The notes under the pieces: model-generated | Seen by the model: only the letters and a program-made list of their open reading frames with translations | Told to the model about the DNA's origin: nothing | Databases searched by the model: none | Shown: piece by piece, positions 1 through 12,507 of the stretch | How the letters are laid out: each line of letters begins with the position of its first letter | Position numbering within the stretch: the first letter of the stretch is position 1 | NCBI GenBank assembly: GCA_907163375.1 | Contig: CAJQUW010008641.1 | Location: forward strand, 115,293-179,292 | Length of the DNA stretch: 64,000 nucleotides | Direction: 5' to 3' | DNA from: Prostheceraeus crozeri | Lineage: Eukaryota; Platyhelminthes; Polycladida; Euryleptidae | Program-made: the position numbers and the translations under genes

Positions 1-1615
1 AGCATAAACAGCGACCGTAAAGTTTTGAAGACGATCCAAGAGAGTGGTCTAACTTTGAATGAGAAGAAGTGTTGCTTCATGCAGGATTCCATTGATTTTC
101 TTGGTCAGAGAATTTCCGGAAGCGGTATGACTGCCACGAAAGACAAGGTTTCGGCGATCGTTAACACGCGTGCACCCACAGACGTCAGTGAGCTAAGATC
201 CTTCCTTGGTCTCGTAAGCTACTGTGGAAAGTTTATTCCACATCTGGCAACCATGTCAGAGCCACTTAGACAGCTCACGAGAAATGAACACAAATTTTTG
301 TAGTGACCTGATCTGATAGCAGCATTCGAAGCGATTAAGAAAGAAATTGAGAAAGGTACCAAATTATTCGCCTTTGATGTCAACTTGTCTTCTGTTTTGA
401 TGACAGACGCCAGTGATGTAGGTCTCGGTGGTGTTCTTTTGCAAGAGTGTGAAGATGGTTCTTCCTTGAGACCGATTGCTTTCGCCAGCAGAGAGTTGAC
501 GAAAATTGAGAAGAAATATTCCACGACTGAAAAAGAGGCTCCGGGTATAATTTGGGCATGCGAATACTTTCACACCTACTTATTTGGATGTCGATTCCGC
601 TTGAAAACGGACCACAGACCACTGTTGTAGCTATATTCAAGAAGATCTAAACCTTCTGCACAGATCGAACGTTGGGTTCTCCGTTTGCAATGCTATGACT
701 TTACAGTCGAACATGTCCCAGGCCGTCTGAATATAGCGGATCCTTTGTCTCGCCTTTCGTTCACTGATGTTAATTGTCAAGACAAAACTGAGGGCATTGT
801 TCGCTTTCTCACTGAGGCTCCTGTTCCAGTTGGATTGTCTGCCAGAGATATTGAAAGGTCATCCGAGTTTGATGAAGAATTAAAGATTGTGCGCGAAGCC
901 ATTAGGACAAACGACTGGGAATCACGTGAAATTCCTCTCTCGTACAAAATCATAAAACACGAATTGTTTTTCCAAGTTTGGGTCACATAATCTTGCGAGG
1001 TACTAGAATTGTTGTTCCTCAAGTTTTGCGCCAAAGAATCGTTGACTTAGGTCATGAGGGACACCAGGGTGTCGTCAAGACAAAGCAGAGACTACGCTCC
1101 AAAGTTTGGTGGCCTTGCATGGACAAAGATGTCGAAAGAAAATACCGAGCCTGCAAGGAATGTACATTAGTCACAGTTGAGAACCATAAGGAACCACTTG
1201 TTCGCACACCATTACCAAGCCATCCATGGGAAGCTTTGAGCATGGACTTCTTAGGACCATTTCAAAATGGAAAGAAGATCCTCGTGGTCGTAGATTATTT
1301 TAGCCGTTGGGTGGAGGCCCGTGTGATGACGAATACTACATGTGAGGAATTGATAAAAGTTCTTGATGAAATTTGGGCAACACATGGATATCCTTTATTA
1401 CTCACTTCTGACAATGGACCACCTTTTCAAGCTACAAAACTTTCCAGTTATTTCCAAGAGATTAATGTGAAGCACCATAGAATTACTCCATTGTGGCCAC
1501 AGGCAAATGGTGCAGTCGAACGACAAAACCAAACTCTTCTGAAATTCTTGAAAATTGTCACCGCCAAAGGTCTTTGTTGGGACTTTGAATTATCCAAGTT
1601 TTTGTTGGCCTATCG
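1..1615 (+). pseudogene. pol: gypsy pol, part 1: RT end, RNase H, integrase core
   Basis: The frame opens at base 1 without a start because the gene begins outside the window. Residues near 110-240 show the RT thumb signature (FLGQRIS, then LRSFLGLVSYCGKFIP). RNase H follows at about 390-760, with MTDASDVGLGGVL, TEKEA and TDHRPLL, ending at the usual HVPGRLNIADPLSR. The integrase has its zinc region (GHQG, then CKECTL) and core residues in MDFLGPF, TSDNGPPF and the E of NGAVERQNQ, so D, D and E are all visible. TAG codons near 301 and 628 and a frameshift near 980 break the frame, so no intact polyprotein can be made. The copia insertion truncates it after FLLAYR. Confidence 0.92.
1611..1615. 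repeat. target site duplication TATCG (partner 6348-6352)
   Basis: TATCG stands immediately outside both copia LTRs and forms one codon boundary of the gypsy integrase. It marks the exact integration point. Confidence 0.95.
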
Positions 1616-1785
1616 TGTTCAACCTTTTTACATGCGAGTCATTCAAAACTCTTGTTTGGCATAGACTCAGATGTATTCTAAGCCCCACTCGGCAATATCT
1701 GAAACACAATAGAAAACGTGTAAGAACACAGTACAAAACACAATATGAAATGCATCATGCAGAGAATATGAATACAAATATAACA
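1616..1785 (-). repeat. copia 3' LTR
   Basis: The 170 bp start TGTTCAACC and end AATATAACA. It is the downstream LTR relative to the - strand coding region and abuts the purine tract. Confidence 0.95.
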
Positions 1786-1802
1786 AATTCCCTCTCTTCT
1801 CT
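1786..1802 (-). other. copia polypurine tract
   Basis: On the - strand a purine run (AGAGAAGAGAGGGAATT) directly precedes the 3' LTR, as expected for second-strand priming. Confidence 0.8.
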
Positions 1803-1956
1803 ATTTGAAGGAAAATACCTAAAAATAAGTCTCTTGAAAACTCACTACTAAAAAGAGCTATAAAAACTAAAAGAACAAAATGCACTGTGACTAGCGTAGA
1901 GAAAAAGCACCAGAAGAATATGGAGAATTGACAAACTCAGTTTGCTTCAAGTTCGC

Positions 1957-4900
1957 TTAAAGAACGTTCAAAAGTTTCTCTCTGTTTGCGTCCCGTTTCG
2001 TCAGACAATTAGCAAGTTGATGATCCGTCGGGATCCAACGCAACTTGATTTCGCCTCGATCGATCATCTCTCGAAGCATAGCGATGTCAATACGAAGTCT
2101 CTTATCTAGCACAGCCTTTGTCGATGCTAAAGATTCAACGAGCGATGCATTGTCTGTGAAGCACATTATTGCTGGAGCGAATGCATTGATTTCCTTCATT
2201 GTATGAGATAGCAGGATCGCGGCTTCCGTCCGCTGCCTCAATGAGAGCCAATGTCTCTGCTGCGAGAGTTGATCGCACCACTCGACGAACTTTCCTGGAT
2301 TGCCAAGAAACGAGAGTTGTCAGCTCAGCATCACCGAGAAAGATCACGAAACCTGCCTGTGAACCACCATCACTGAGATTTCCAAAAGAGGCATCCGCGT
2401 AAACATACAATGTTGACTGTCCTTCCAACATGCGGTTGCACTCTATGGTCAAACCAACGCTCGACGATTTCAATTTACGAATGACCTTGTTGGCTCGGAT
2501 AGCATCTTCTACTTGAGGATGTTTCAAGTGACTGCTCAACTTACACGCATCGAATGATAGATCTGGACGAGTTTGATTCGCAAGCCAATTCACAGATCCC
2601 ACTGCTGCACGAAATGACTTGCTCTCCTTATCCGACAACGGACGACCAGCATGCTTGTCCATGATGCCAACTTCATTCATTGAGTCCGCATAACGAGTTT
2701 GGTTCATAGTGATCCACCTTCCTGTCTGATGCAGCACGATGCCAAGATATTTGAATGCTCTGTCTTCTTCTTTGCTTATTCTGAATTTCTGCTTCAACGG
2801 TTCAACAATTCGTTCCTGAAATGCCGTTGTTCCTCCCCAGCAAATATCATCAACTTGGATACACAGCACTCCCAGCAATTGACCTTCCTGGTCATGATGA
2901 AAGAAAAGTCCTGGATCAGTAGCTGACACACGAGCCCCTTTGCCTTCCAGGAATTCTCGCACCGTAAGGTACCATGATCTGGCAGCATCGTTCAATCCAT
3001 AGACAGTCTTCTTTAGACGCCAATATGAGTCGGCATTCGCTTCTGCTGGGGGAATCACAAACACATGACGATCAATATCACTGCCTTGAAGAAAAGCCTC
3101 TTTGATGTCCAGTGATCTCAAGGTCCAATCGTTTGCAGAAATCGTAGCAAGTGCAAGGCGCATGTTCACCTTCGAGCAAGTAGGAGAATCACAGCGTTCA
3201 TTCAGTCTCTCCTCGAATCCCCTTGCCACGAGGCGAGCCTTTACTGTACTTTGGCCCTCGACCTTTTTCTCAGTCAACACCCATCGAAGAGTAAGCGGTT
3301 CCTGGGAAATATCCTGGCATTCTTCAAAGACATCGTCTCTCCAGGCTCTCAATTCCTGTTCTTTTGCTTTCTGCACATCCTCTTCTAAAGCGTGAATTAT
3401 AAGAACTTCTTGATCATCCGAAATTTCGCTATATTCTGCCAGATCCATCAAATTGACACATTTCTTTGAACCATCACTAAACGAGAGATTGTAGTAATCT
3501 TTGTTGCGCCCAGTCGCTTTTCCCGCGCGATTGATCACCGTAGCTGTTTGGACGTCTTCTCCACCATCGAATTTGAATTCAACACGCTGTCCTACTCGTG
3601 GCCGTCTTGGATTTCCTTGACCTGAATCCTTTGGCATTGCAGACCCATGCAACCGTTGCGTCAAATCGTCTTGCACTTCATCGCCTTCCTCTATTGTGGG
3701 ACTACATTTCTCCGTCACCACAGTTCGAGAGACTTCGTCTTCATCATCGCTAACATTGGAGTCACAGTCCATCTTCTCATCCACCGATCCTTCTTCGATG
3801 TCATCTTCCAATTCCTTGTTTGCGGATGGATTTTCACTCCTTTCTCGAACTGCTCGCAGGCGAGTTGGGTGCGCGCGCACAAATAGTCCACCATGCTTGA
3901 TGATGACCTGCTGTCCGTCTTTGCCGATCACTTTGCCTGGTCCACGCCATTCATTTGAATCAATGCGCTTATAGTACACAGACTCTCCCGATTCCACATT
4001 GTCACTCCCTCGTATGTTGTGCTTCATGGCTCGGCGCAACTTGTCGCATGACTCATTTGAATGAACAACTTCCTTGCCGCATGCATTGCATTGATATTTT
4101 GAGCCACCATCTCGCTAACCGTCACTCCTTCAAGCGCAGGTGGTTCATCTTCGAGCACATTTGGAAGGACTGGGTTGCGTCCAAATACCATTTGATTAGG
4201 TGAGAACCCATGCGCATTTGTCAAAGCGTTCTTTGCCGCTACCGCCCAAGATAATGCAATTTGATGACTGCAGTTACTCTCTGACATGATTTTCCGAACA
4301 CTTTCACCCAGCACGCCATTGTACCTTTCGACCAAGCCATTACTCCACGGACTTTCTGCTGCGGTAGTCAAAACGGTCACATTGTAGTTTTCTGCCATGC
4401 TGCGGAAATTCTCGTTATTGAACTCTCCGCCATTGTCGGACAAAAACCGACGAGGTGCTCCTAACACACTTATCCAGATGCGAAATATGGCTTCAATGAT
4501 GGTCTATGCTTTCTTATTCTGAACGATGGCTGCAGCACTGTACCTCGTAGCCATGTCAATCAGATGTAAGAACGCAAATCCTTCCACTTGCTTGAGATCC
4601 ATTGCAACTGCATCATTGAACGTAGTGGCTATTGGAAGACCAACCGTTGGTCTTGGTCTAGGTCTCTTGAACTTTAGGCAGGTGGAGCATTCCTCTTCAA
4701 CACGCTGAATGGCTTCGAAGAGTTCTGAATCATCTCGATTGGCCCGTTTCAAAAGATCTATCAACTTCGACGCACTGGCATGGCCGAACTGCTTGTGCAA
4801 TTTTGATGCTTCATCTTTACGAGTCTTCCCGCGGTCCTCAAACGCAACCAGGCTATCTTGAATGCCAGTGTAGGACCAAGATAGATGCAGTAGTGCCCAG

Positions 4901-6146
4901 CACTATTCTGGAAGGTTTCCACGCTTGATCCAAGCATGGTGACCTTATCTTCGGCGAAGTCAATTACAGTGCCTGCACGCTTCATTGCCATCTTGCTGAA
5001 CAGAAGTGGGATGTCGGCCTTAACAACGTCAGTCGTGATGAAAACATCTTGTGAGGACATCCGACAGGGCAACTTAAGCGTTTTCGAAGACTTCATTCGT
5101 TTTCCATCACCAAAACGAAACACGCTGTTTGACGACGTCTCATCCAATCCCAGCTTTTCCCTTTCTTCTAATCCATCGAGGAAGCATTCCAGCCATTTCT
5201 CTCCGCAGACGGTCTTCGTGCAGCCTGTGTCCAAGATTGCCATGCCGAATGTGTCAGTCACGATCCCATCATTCTGAGTCATCAAGACGATGTGAACATC
5301 AGTATCGTTTTCTTTCTCATTTTCCTTTGGCAACTTATCCTGGCATTTAGCTGCCCAGTGGAAGATTGATCCACACACCTTGCATCTACTTGGCTGACCA
5401 TCAGGTCCTGGTCTGTTAGTTTGGCGTCCTTGAGTCGATGAGTTCCGAGCGCCATTATTGTATCCTCGACCACGGCCATAGTTTGAATAACGACGATATG
5501 GACGACCACGACCAGCGAATCCATTATTGGCATGCAAGACGGTTTCCTCAGTATCCGTTTTACTTGAGCTGCATTCCAGAGCTTCTTGCTTCACCGTCAC
5601 ACCCACGGGTGTATCTCCTGGAACCTTGAAATTTCCGGCTATCTTCTTTAGACAAGTAGCCATTCCCTTGTAGGTCAGACTATCCGTTGTTGCACGAGCC
5701 AGCTTATGTTCGTTTGCTGGGAGATTCGAAGACGCAAGCAGCCTGTACGCCAATACACCCTCCGGCAGCACCATACCGTGTTTCTTTACAACGTTGTACA
5801 AGTGATCGAAGGCCTGCAAATACTCGTCTATGGGCGTTTGTGGAGATCGCTTCATTGTTTCGAATCTCTCATACGCCTCATATGCCAGTTCGTCCTTGTC
5901 CTTTGCAAACAGCGTGTCGAGCTTCATGATAATGAGATCCAAACCAGTTTCCTCCGAAAGATCCCTTATCTCCAATTCCAAAGCTGCCTCCCTTGCTCGA
6001 CCTTTCAGCGACAGAAGAACTGCAGGTCCCTGCTTCTCCAAAGGCAAATCCGTGAATATTCTCCATACCTCAATCTCTTTCTTCCAATCTTCAAATGACG
6101 TTTCCTCTCTCATCACCGGTGGGGCTTTCACGTTGATTCCCGCCAT
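1957..6146 (-). pseudogene. gag-pol: copia gag-pol polyprotein, damaged
   Basis: The likely start is the ATG at 6146 (MAGINVK), because the open frame upstream lies in the primer site. The Gag domain occupies roughly the first 260 residues and ends in a basic RG-rich stretch and a zinc knuckle CKVCGSIFHWAAKC (CX2CX4HX4C). The protease has ILDTGCTKTVCG. Integrase follows (HKQFGHAS, CSTCLKF, MDLKQV, SDNGGEF, SNGLVERYNG). RT then has ARLVARGFEER, DIKEAFLQG and the catalytic QVDDICWGG, a VDD variant rather than YVDD. RNase H ends the gene (YADASFG, ending near 1957). Frameshifts near 4880, 4060 and 2230 and a TAG near 4504 break it. Confidence 0.93.
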
Positions 6147-6164
6147 GTTGCAGCACCAACCACG

Positions 6165-6175
6165 CTCTGCTACCA
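6165..6175 (-). other. copia primer binding site (initiator tRNA-Met)
   Basis: On the - strand TGGTAGCAGAG lies two bases inside the 5' LTR. It is complementary to the 3' end of animal initiator tRNA-Met (CTCTGCTACCA), the usual copia primer. Confidence 0.85.
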
Positions 6176-6177
6176 AA

Positions 6178-6347
6178 TGTTAAACCTTTTTACATGCGAG
6201 TAATTCAAAACTCTTGTTTGGCATAGACTCAGATGTATTCTAAGCCCCACTCGGCAATATCTGAAACACAATAGAAAACGTGTAAGAGCACAGTACAAAA
6301 CACAATATAAAATGCATCATGCAGAGAATATGAATACAAATATAACA
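6178..6347 (-). repeat. copia 5' LTR
   Basis: The 170 bp match the other LTR apart from about four substitutions. It lies upstream of gag on the - strand and abuts the primer binding site. Confidence 0.95.
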
Positions 6348-6352
6348 TATCG

Positions 6353-6881
6353 CACTACTCCACACAGTGTCACAGGCGTCGCTCCTGCTGACTTGATTTT
6401 TAAGAGGACGTTGCGCACAAAGCTGCCAACGCTTTGCAGCTCTGACTTGCTTCTCGAAGAGGTTAGGGACACTGACAGGTTTTCTAAGGAATTAGGAAAG
6501 GTTCTAGCTGACAGGCGGAAGAATGTCCGACCGGTAGAGTGGAAGGAAGGTCAGAAAGTCCTAGTTAAGAATGAAGAAAGAGGCAAGTTAGCACCTGCTT
6601 AGGAGAATACTCAGTACACAGTCGTAGGAAGCAACGGATCACAAGTGATCGCACAGTCGGACTTAGGAAAGGTCAAGTGCAGAAATAGTTCTTTTTTTAA
6701 AGCTATCCCTCCTGAAGACTGTGATAGCGAACTGACGGAACCGATGGTAGAAAATTTGACCGATTGCGAGATTGGAGAAGATTGCGAGAATGGAGAAACC
6801 ATGGAGAAGAGGGCGATGTCAGTGAAGCCACGACGGGATCGGAAGCGACCGACAAGATTCAAAGACTATGTCATGAAGTGA
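6353..6881 (+). pseudogene. pol: gypsy pol, part 2: integrase C-terminal region
   Basis: This is the continuation of the integrase beyond the copia insertion. It opens with the conserved TTPHSVTGVAP segment that normally follows the core, then a basic linker, and ends with an Arg/Lys/Pro-rich tail (RDRKRPTRFKDYV) typical of gypsy pol ends. A TAG near 6599 interrupts it. Base composition and frame match part 1. The stop at 6879-6881 is followed about 100 bp later by the polypurine tract, the expected spacing for a 3' end. Confidence 0.88.
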
Positions 6882-6980
6882 CAAAGTGACAGCTGTTGAT
6901 TTGTCGAATGCCCTTCTACAAGCTCAACCTCTCCTCTTGTGCATGAACTTTGTCAAATACTGTACACACTAGCCTTCTTC

Positions 6981-6995
6981 AAAGAAGGGGGAGAG
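6981..6995 (+). other. gypsy polypurine tract
   Basis: The run AAAGAAGGGGGAGAG lies immediately before TGTGATGTC. It is the expected plus-strand primer site and fixes the start of the 3' LTR. Confidence 0.7.
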
Positions 6996-7380
6996 TGTGA
7001 TGTCTATGACTTTTGCATTTAATGAAATTTATAGATGCATTCGATTAAATGTTTAAACACATTGCTTGTGTTTTAGTGTTATGACTTTTTGAAGATAATA
7101 TACTACTTTCGTGAACGTGTAACTAGAAATACGCTTGTTTTCCATATCTCTCGAACGCCCATGTATTTCTAGGCTGCCGAACCAATACATGTGAGCAATT
7201 ATATGTTCTCCGTATCTGACGGTCAAGTATAATGCTAGGTAAACGATCGGGAGTTGCTGCGCATCTCTTGGTTGAGTTTCCAAAACTCTTAGTTTAACAT
7301 TGTGTAAATCATCTTCTCGAATTAGCTGTCGGAGACTCCGTTGATGACGTGACTGCAGCTAATCATTTCAAATCCTCCAT
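6996..7380 (+). repeat. putative gypsy 3' LTR, end uncertain
   Basis: The stretch begins TGTGATGTCTATG directly after the purine tract, as gypsy LTRs commonly do. The partner LTR is outside the window, so the 3' boundary is a guess and no target duplication can be checked. Confidence 0.45.
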
Positions 7381-10166
7381 GCATTAAGTATGGGCTATAG
7401 TTAATAGTCAGTCATGTGGGAATGAGCGAGAACTTGATCTAAATTTTCATTGCATGAAAATAGGCAGAATTCCTGATTGATTCGCGATGGATATTGAGTA
7501 GCTTTTAGGACTGTCGAAGCTGTAAATAAATCCTATGGATCACTAAACAGGCACTTTGAGCAGAAAGAGATTCAGCACGAAATTCTCGTGAAAGATATAT
7601 GTTTGCCGGATTACTGACAACTTAGTTCTAAGAATTTTTCATCAAATTTGGGATGAATGTATGACGCGTTGTACGAACTTTTGGTCCTGAGTCTTTAACC
7701 TCAGTCACAATCGATGACGATCCCAAAAGCAGAGAATCTGATCTCCCGTGCGATTACAGTTCTCCGATCATTTAAAGAGTGAGACTGTTGAAAAAATAAA
7801 GGAAGCTTTCAAGGCGTTTGACGATGGAGTATGTTACTTAGTGACCACTAAAGAAAAAGCAAAATTGACATCAATTAACAGGAATCGGTTTCTTCAAATA
7901 GTTGATAACATGGGAAAGCGATTATATCCAAAAGAATCTGACGATCGCTTGAAGAATATCAAAATGATCAAGAAGGAAAATTGGCCTGAAAAAAGTAGCC
8001 ACTTCGGCATTTGTTGTGTCTAATGAGTTTAGATTCCTTTGAATGTAGAATATCAGTTTTAAAAAGCTGCTATAACTTGTGGACCATGTACGTGCAATAA
8101 ACATTAGACTATTCTTTCACTGATTTGAAAACTGATTCTTTATTAATATACATGCTGACAGCCTACATGTCTACATACATTGTGTACCGGTACAGTGCAT
8201 GCCTTTTCTTGTTCATGAAAATTCAATTACGATTAGCACGGTACTACATCATACATGCTATTAAAATGTATGTAAATGTATATAGGCCTACCTCAACAAG
8301 CCATTGATTTTATCGTTACTTTTAGCATAGCTTTCTGAAATTTCAAAATTATGATATGACAAGACCACTAAAAACGATTACAAAAACATCGATATCGAGC
8401 GTTACCCTACTGTAAATTTTGCTATGAACGGATGACTTAGTGCCTAATGCACTGTCAAAAGGGCAGAATTCGATCTTTGATGAACGAGATTCGATTCAAT
8501 TTTGCTGCATTTTTGCATTTTACTCGCATTTTGTTACAATATTCTTTTCTTATTTAACCATTTATCTGCTTTGATGCTTAGCTTTCACTCAATTGTTTCC
8601 TGTTATGTTTAGCCTAACCTTCCTAAAACTGAGTATCGCCACATCTTGTTGTAAACATGATTATGACATTGGAGTCCTGAAAACATAAAATATGCAATCA
8701 TCTTCTCTTATCTTCTTATTCACTGTTGTCGATGCTCTCACGCTTTTCATCAGGATCAATCGTTTTTATCTGATGCTCCCTAATTTTTTGTTCACTATAT
8801 AATGGCACCTTTTCCAAACAGCTCCCACATGAAAGTACCGAAATTCAAGAAAAAATAACAATCCAGTCACTAAATATATGTACATATTTTTTCCCAATTA
8901 TTTATGTTTGAGTGCATATCATAGCCGAGCAAAGCTCATTTACTAACAAAATAGCTTATACAATTTTCTTTACATGCAGTCCGACTCTACCAATCAGTGG
9001 TCCGATTCTCCTACATTTGAGAAAAACGGACCTTTTTTAAAAAAACCAAAAACATTGTATATTTGCATTCAATTTCAAACATCGATAAGTATTCCATCTT
9101 AACGCGCCTTCATGAAAGGATAGCGAAGAAGTGTTATCTAGGTTTTCGATCACACTTGAAATATGAAGTCTCTGATTTCTATACCGATTCTCCGATGCTA
9201 TTTTAGGAAAATGTAAAGGATTGGCAGATAATTTTAATGGAAACGCTCCTAATGCCGCAGCAGAGTGGCAGTATCCTGGAGGAAAAAGCACGTTTGACGC
9301 CAGAAAATATTTAATTTTTAGACAACTGTTTTATCAGCGTTTTTCAAATTTTACATATCGATTTTCCAAATAGAATAATTGTTAGCTTGTAATTCATTTT
9401 CCTACTTGTCTGACTGTTTTGGAACGTTGTCTCTCAGTTATATTCGACCGGTCGTTATTGAAGAAAATGAAACTTAGATGAGAACATCTGCGAGTGACAA
9501 GTATTATTGCATTTGTAGAAGTAAATTGACAGAACTAATATAAGGATAAGCATAGTATATATCAAGCGTTAAAATCTGGATATTTGGTTTAAGATTGTTC
9601 TCCATCACTCGCTTATTTGCATTTGTAGGCCTATTTCATTAGGTTTTGGATCTCAGATACATCTGATAAAATCTTCCACTTCTTAATGAGATGAAGTAGT
9701 CTTTATATTCCATATGGAGGAAGTTTATTATCCTGTGGATAGGTTGCATTGTTCCAATACACCATTGATCATAAGGTTGTGATGTTCTTTGTTTCTGGTC
9801 TCCATGCATTGAAGTGTTGGACATGCAACATTATGCATCACGTACGGACTCGATGTTGTCAAATTTGACTAAAATGTTTAGTCTTTCTTTCACGGAAGTG
9901 CAGATGTTGAAATACTCGTATGATTATTAATGGTCACACCTGGGGTGCAAATAGACACGTGTTTTAAACACTTAAACAGTCAAGGTTTTCATTATTTTTA
10001 AATTTCGAAATTGTGACATTCGATATAAGACTTTTCCATTCAACTTGATCAATATTGGCTCAAGTTCCCATCTTCTACACATAAGTGTTCCTTTTGGTGT
10101 CAAGATGAATTTGATTGTCCTTAATTGTACATTTATGCAATAATCCTCAGTACCATATCCAATATA
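7381..10166. other. no recognisable gene; one small unassigned ORF
   Basis: About 2.8 kb of AT-rich DNA between two transposons. A 91-codon + strand frame at 7748-8023 is lysine-rich with no domain I recognise. It lacks a convincing TATA or splice context, so I do not call it a gene. Nothing else here is supported. Confidence 0.5.
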
Positions 10167-10269
10167 CAGGTCGTTTCATAAGTAACCGTACATACTTGAG
10201 GGTGACAACTTTCTGACTTTTTGCAACCTTAATTCCCTCCTGCTCCCCTCCGGAGTGCATATGTATTGC

Positions 10270-12391
10270 AGAGATGGTCCGCATGTGAGAAATGTGAAAA
10301 AACGTGAGAAATTTGGTTGGGTGTGAGAATTGCGAGAAAACGTGAGAAATTGTGAGAAACAGGGAAAGATGTGTGAGAAATGTATCTTTTTGAGAAAATT
10401 TGGCTTGAGTTCTATCCGACTAAACCATTGCATCTGATCTACACCTCTGCAATCGTCGTAAAGTGCTTGGTTGTAAGGTTTATGATCTACAAAATGCACA
10501 AATTTTTTCTTCCTTTGATCACATGTGTTGAGTATCGGTTTTCCTTCTACATGCAGCCTATATTAAGTTGCAGTATTTTTATTGTTGCAATTTTTGGATT
10601 ATTGTTGCAATCCGCGTGCATCCTCTATTTGAGGGGCTATGATTAGGACACCCAGCTTTATTTGGACATATCACCTGAGAATAAAGCATACCTCACCAAA
10701 AATTCCTACTATTAAGACACTAAACAGCCCTATTTGGGATTTTTTCCTTGCTTTTTGCTATGGATTTTAGTTCGACCTTAGCGCTCTTTCCAGTATCAGC
10801 GTGTTCTCACAGCCACTGTCCTCATCAAGAAAGCCTAAGCTAGAGTAAAAACAGAAGCGTTACTTCACGAAAACGTGCTTCCATACGATCAGTGGTGACG
10901 AGTTATCTATGATTCATTGAAGTGAATCCGTCCGTTTTCTCAACGAAAAGAGTAGAGCTTTGAATGAAGAACTGCATTAGCTGGATGAAAGTACTCCATG
11001 CAGTTCAAATGTAGAATGTGTGGAATGAACAAGATGACATAGACGATTCCATCGTGTAAGCGTAAGTGATGAAGAGGAAGAGTACCCGCCGGGCTATCCA
11101 GAACCAATGGTCAGGGAAAATAAAGGTCACCAGTGCGTTTACTGCGATTGTACGTTTGGACACTGCAGAAAGGTATTGAAACGCGTGTACATGCGCAGTA
11201 CTGAGTATTGTGCTAGCATTCTTTTGTGCTTTGCCTCAGTATCATGAATTTAATTTTTTGAATCAAAAGGTTCATAAATGGAAATCAATTAAAAGCAGTA
11301 GAAGCAAGTTTACAACGATAGATAAGACCCCAAGCGATGGTTGCATTATTGACAAATTATGGCGTAAGGGAAGGATTCAAAACATTGAGGTGTTGTAGAA
11401 TTGCAGTGAATGTGGTTTACATGAGAGCTATTGATTTGTCTGAGGCAGATTATTTGGGGTCTCGAATCCAATTATTGTTCGCTGTTGGGTCTATGGCCAG
11501 GCCCATTATTACCGATGTTTCCTGTCTTACTACCAATTGCAAAACAAATATTTGTCATAGCGTCAAGCACCGAGCGCTTAATTTGGTACGGTCGTTGAGC
11601 AAGAAAGGACAAGGGGCAGAATCTCCCCACTTGTCTCGGAATCTTCAGTAATTATTGCAGATCAAGATAACTAACTAGATTACTATTAGAACAAATAGAA
11701 ATTACTGAAATAGAATTGGTTTTTCAGAAATTTACTGAAAAAGTCTATTGTTAGAAAAATATTACAACTGATGAAAAGCATGACTCTCACTCTGTTGCAA
11801 GTTGATTCGTGGATGTAAATTGAAGCGACATCATGGTCTGCAGATATTCTGAAATGTTGGAATATACCATCAATGAATAGTCCAGCAGATATTAAACAAT
11901 TGATCAAGTTTAAATATATTGTGCTAATACGTTTATGTCATTAGATATCATTGGAGAAATTTACAAGGCCTGCATTTGAAAATTAGTCATGAGGTTGCTC
12001 ATAGAAAAATTGCAAAGCTGCATTATATAATAATCAAATAGTAGGCCTACTAGTACATAAAACTCGCATGCCATTGCAATAAGGTTACATGCTAGTCATT
12101 ATCAAATTGCTCGAATTGCATGTAATGCTTTGCGCAATGTTCCCTCCTTTTTTTCTTCAAGCCTTAATTTTAACTTGGTTATGTGTTCAAGATTTGGACC
12201 CACTAATCATCTTTGGTTTCAAGACGAATGTTACGACAATCACAGATATGTCACTTTATCATTGTTATCGGCGTTGAGAGAGATTCTTCATCATTTTCAT
12301 GTGAGAAATTTGTTATTTGTAATGTGAGAAATTCAATATTATGTGATGTGAGAAAATGTGAGAAATTGATCATCGGAGCGGACCATCCCTG
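10270..12391. mobile_element. nested TIR element inside the Tc1 copy
   Basis: The block begins GAGATGGTCCGC and ends GCGGACCATCCC, a short inverted repeat. Just inside each end are repeats of TGTGAGAAAT (10285-10385 and 12300-12370), which look like subterminal transposase-binding repeats. The size (about 2.1 kb) and subterminal repeats resemble hAT-type elements, but the target duplication is not clean and no transposase is readable. Open frames at 11210-11650 are unassigned. Class assignment is therefore weak. Confidence 0.5.
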
Positions 12392-12507
12392 GCATTGATG
12401 ACGTGCTATCCGTGGGAAAGTAAGAGCGCTACTATGGCTACGTTATCCATCAGCCAATTGCATCATCGTCACGTGTCTCACACAGTTAATGATTTTCAGT
12501 CGAAGCG

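Larger units (their letters stand above)
1616..6347 (-). mobile_element. Ty1/copia retrotransposon nested in gypsy
   Basis: This is a complete 4,732-bp element on the - strand with two 170-bp direct LTRs (TGTT...AACA), a 5-bp target duplication, a primer binding site, a purine tract and one gag-pol region in the order Gag, protease, integrase, RT, RNase H. That order is diagnostic of copia. By eye the two LTRs differ at about four positions, so the insertion is fairly young on an LTR clock. The coding region nevertheless has three frameshifts (near 4880, 4060 and 2230) and one in-frame TAG (near 4504). Confidence 0.96.
1..7380 (+). mobile_element. Ty3/gypsy LTR retrotransposon, 5' part outside the window, split by a copia insertion
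   Basis: The element enters the window already inside the reverse transcriptase. It runs through RNase H and integrase to a purine tract and a putative 3' LTR. A copia element lies at 1616-6347. The gypsy reading frame stops at the target site TATCG (1611-1615) and resumes in phase at the duplicated TATCG (6348-6352), so the two halves were one gene before the insertion. Coding damage consists of in-frame TAG codons near 301, 628 and 6599 and one frameshift near 980. Gag, protease and the 5' LTR are not in the window. The 3' limit is approximate because the second LTR is absent. Confidence 0.9.

Noticed and set aside
7748-8023. 91-codon lysine-rich frame
   Set aside because: No domain, promoter or splice evidence; length is within chance range for AT-rich DNA.
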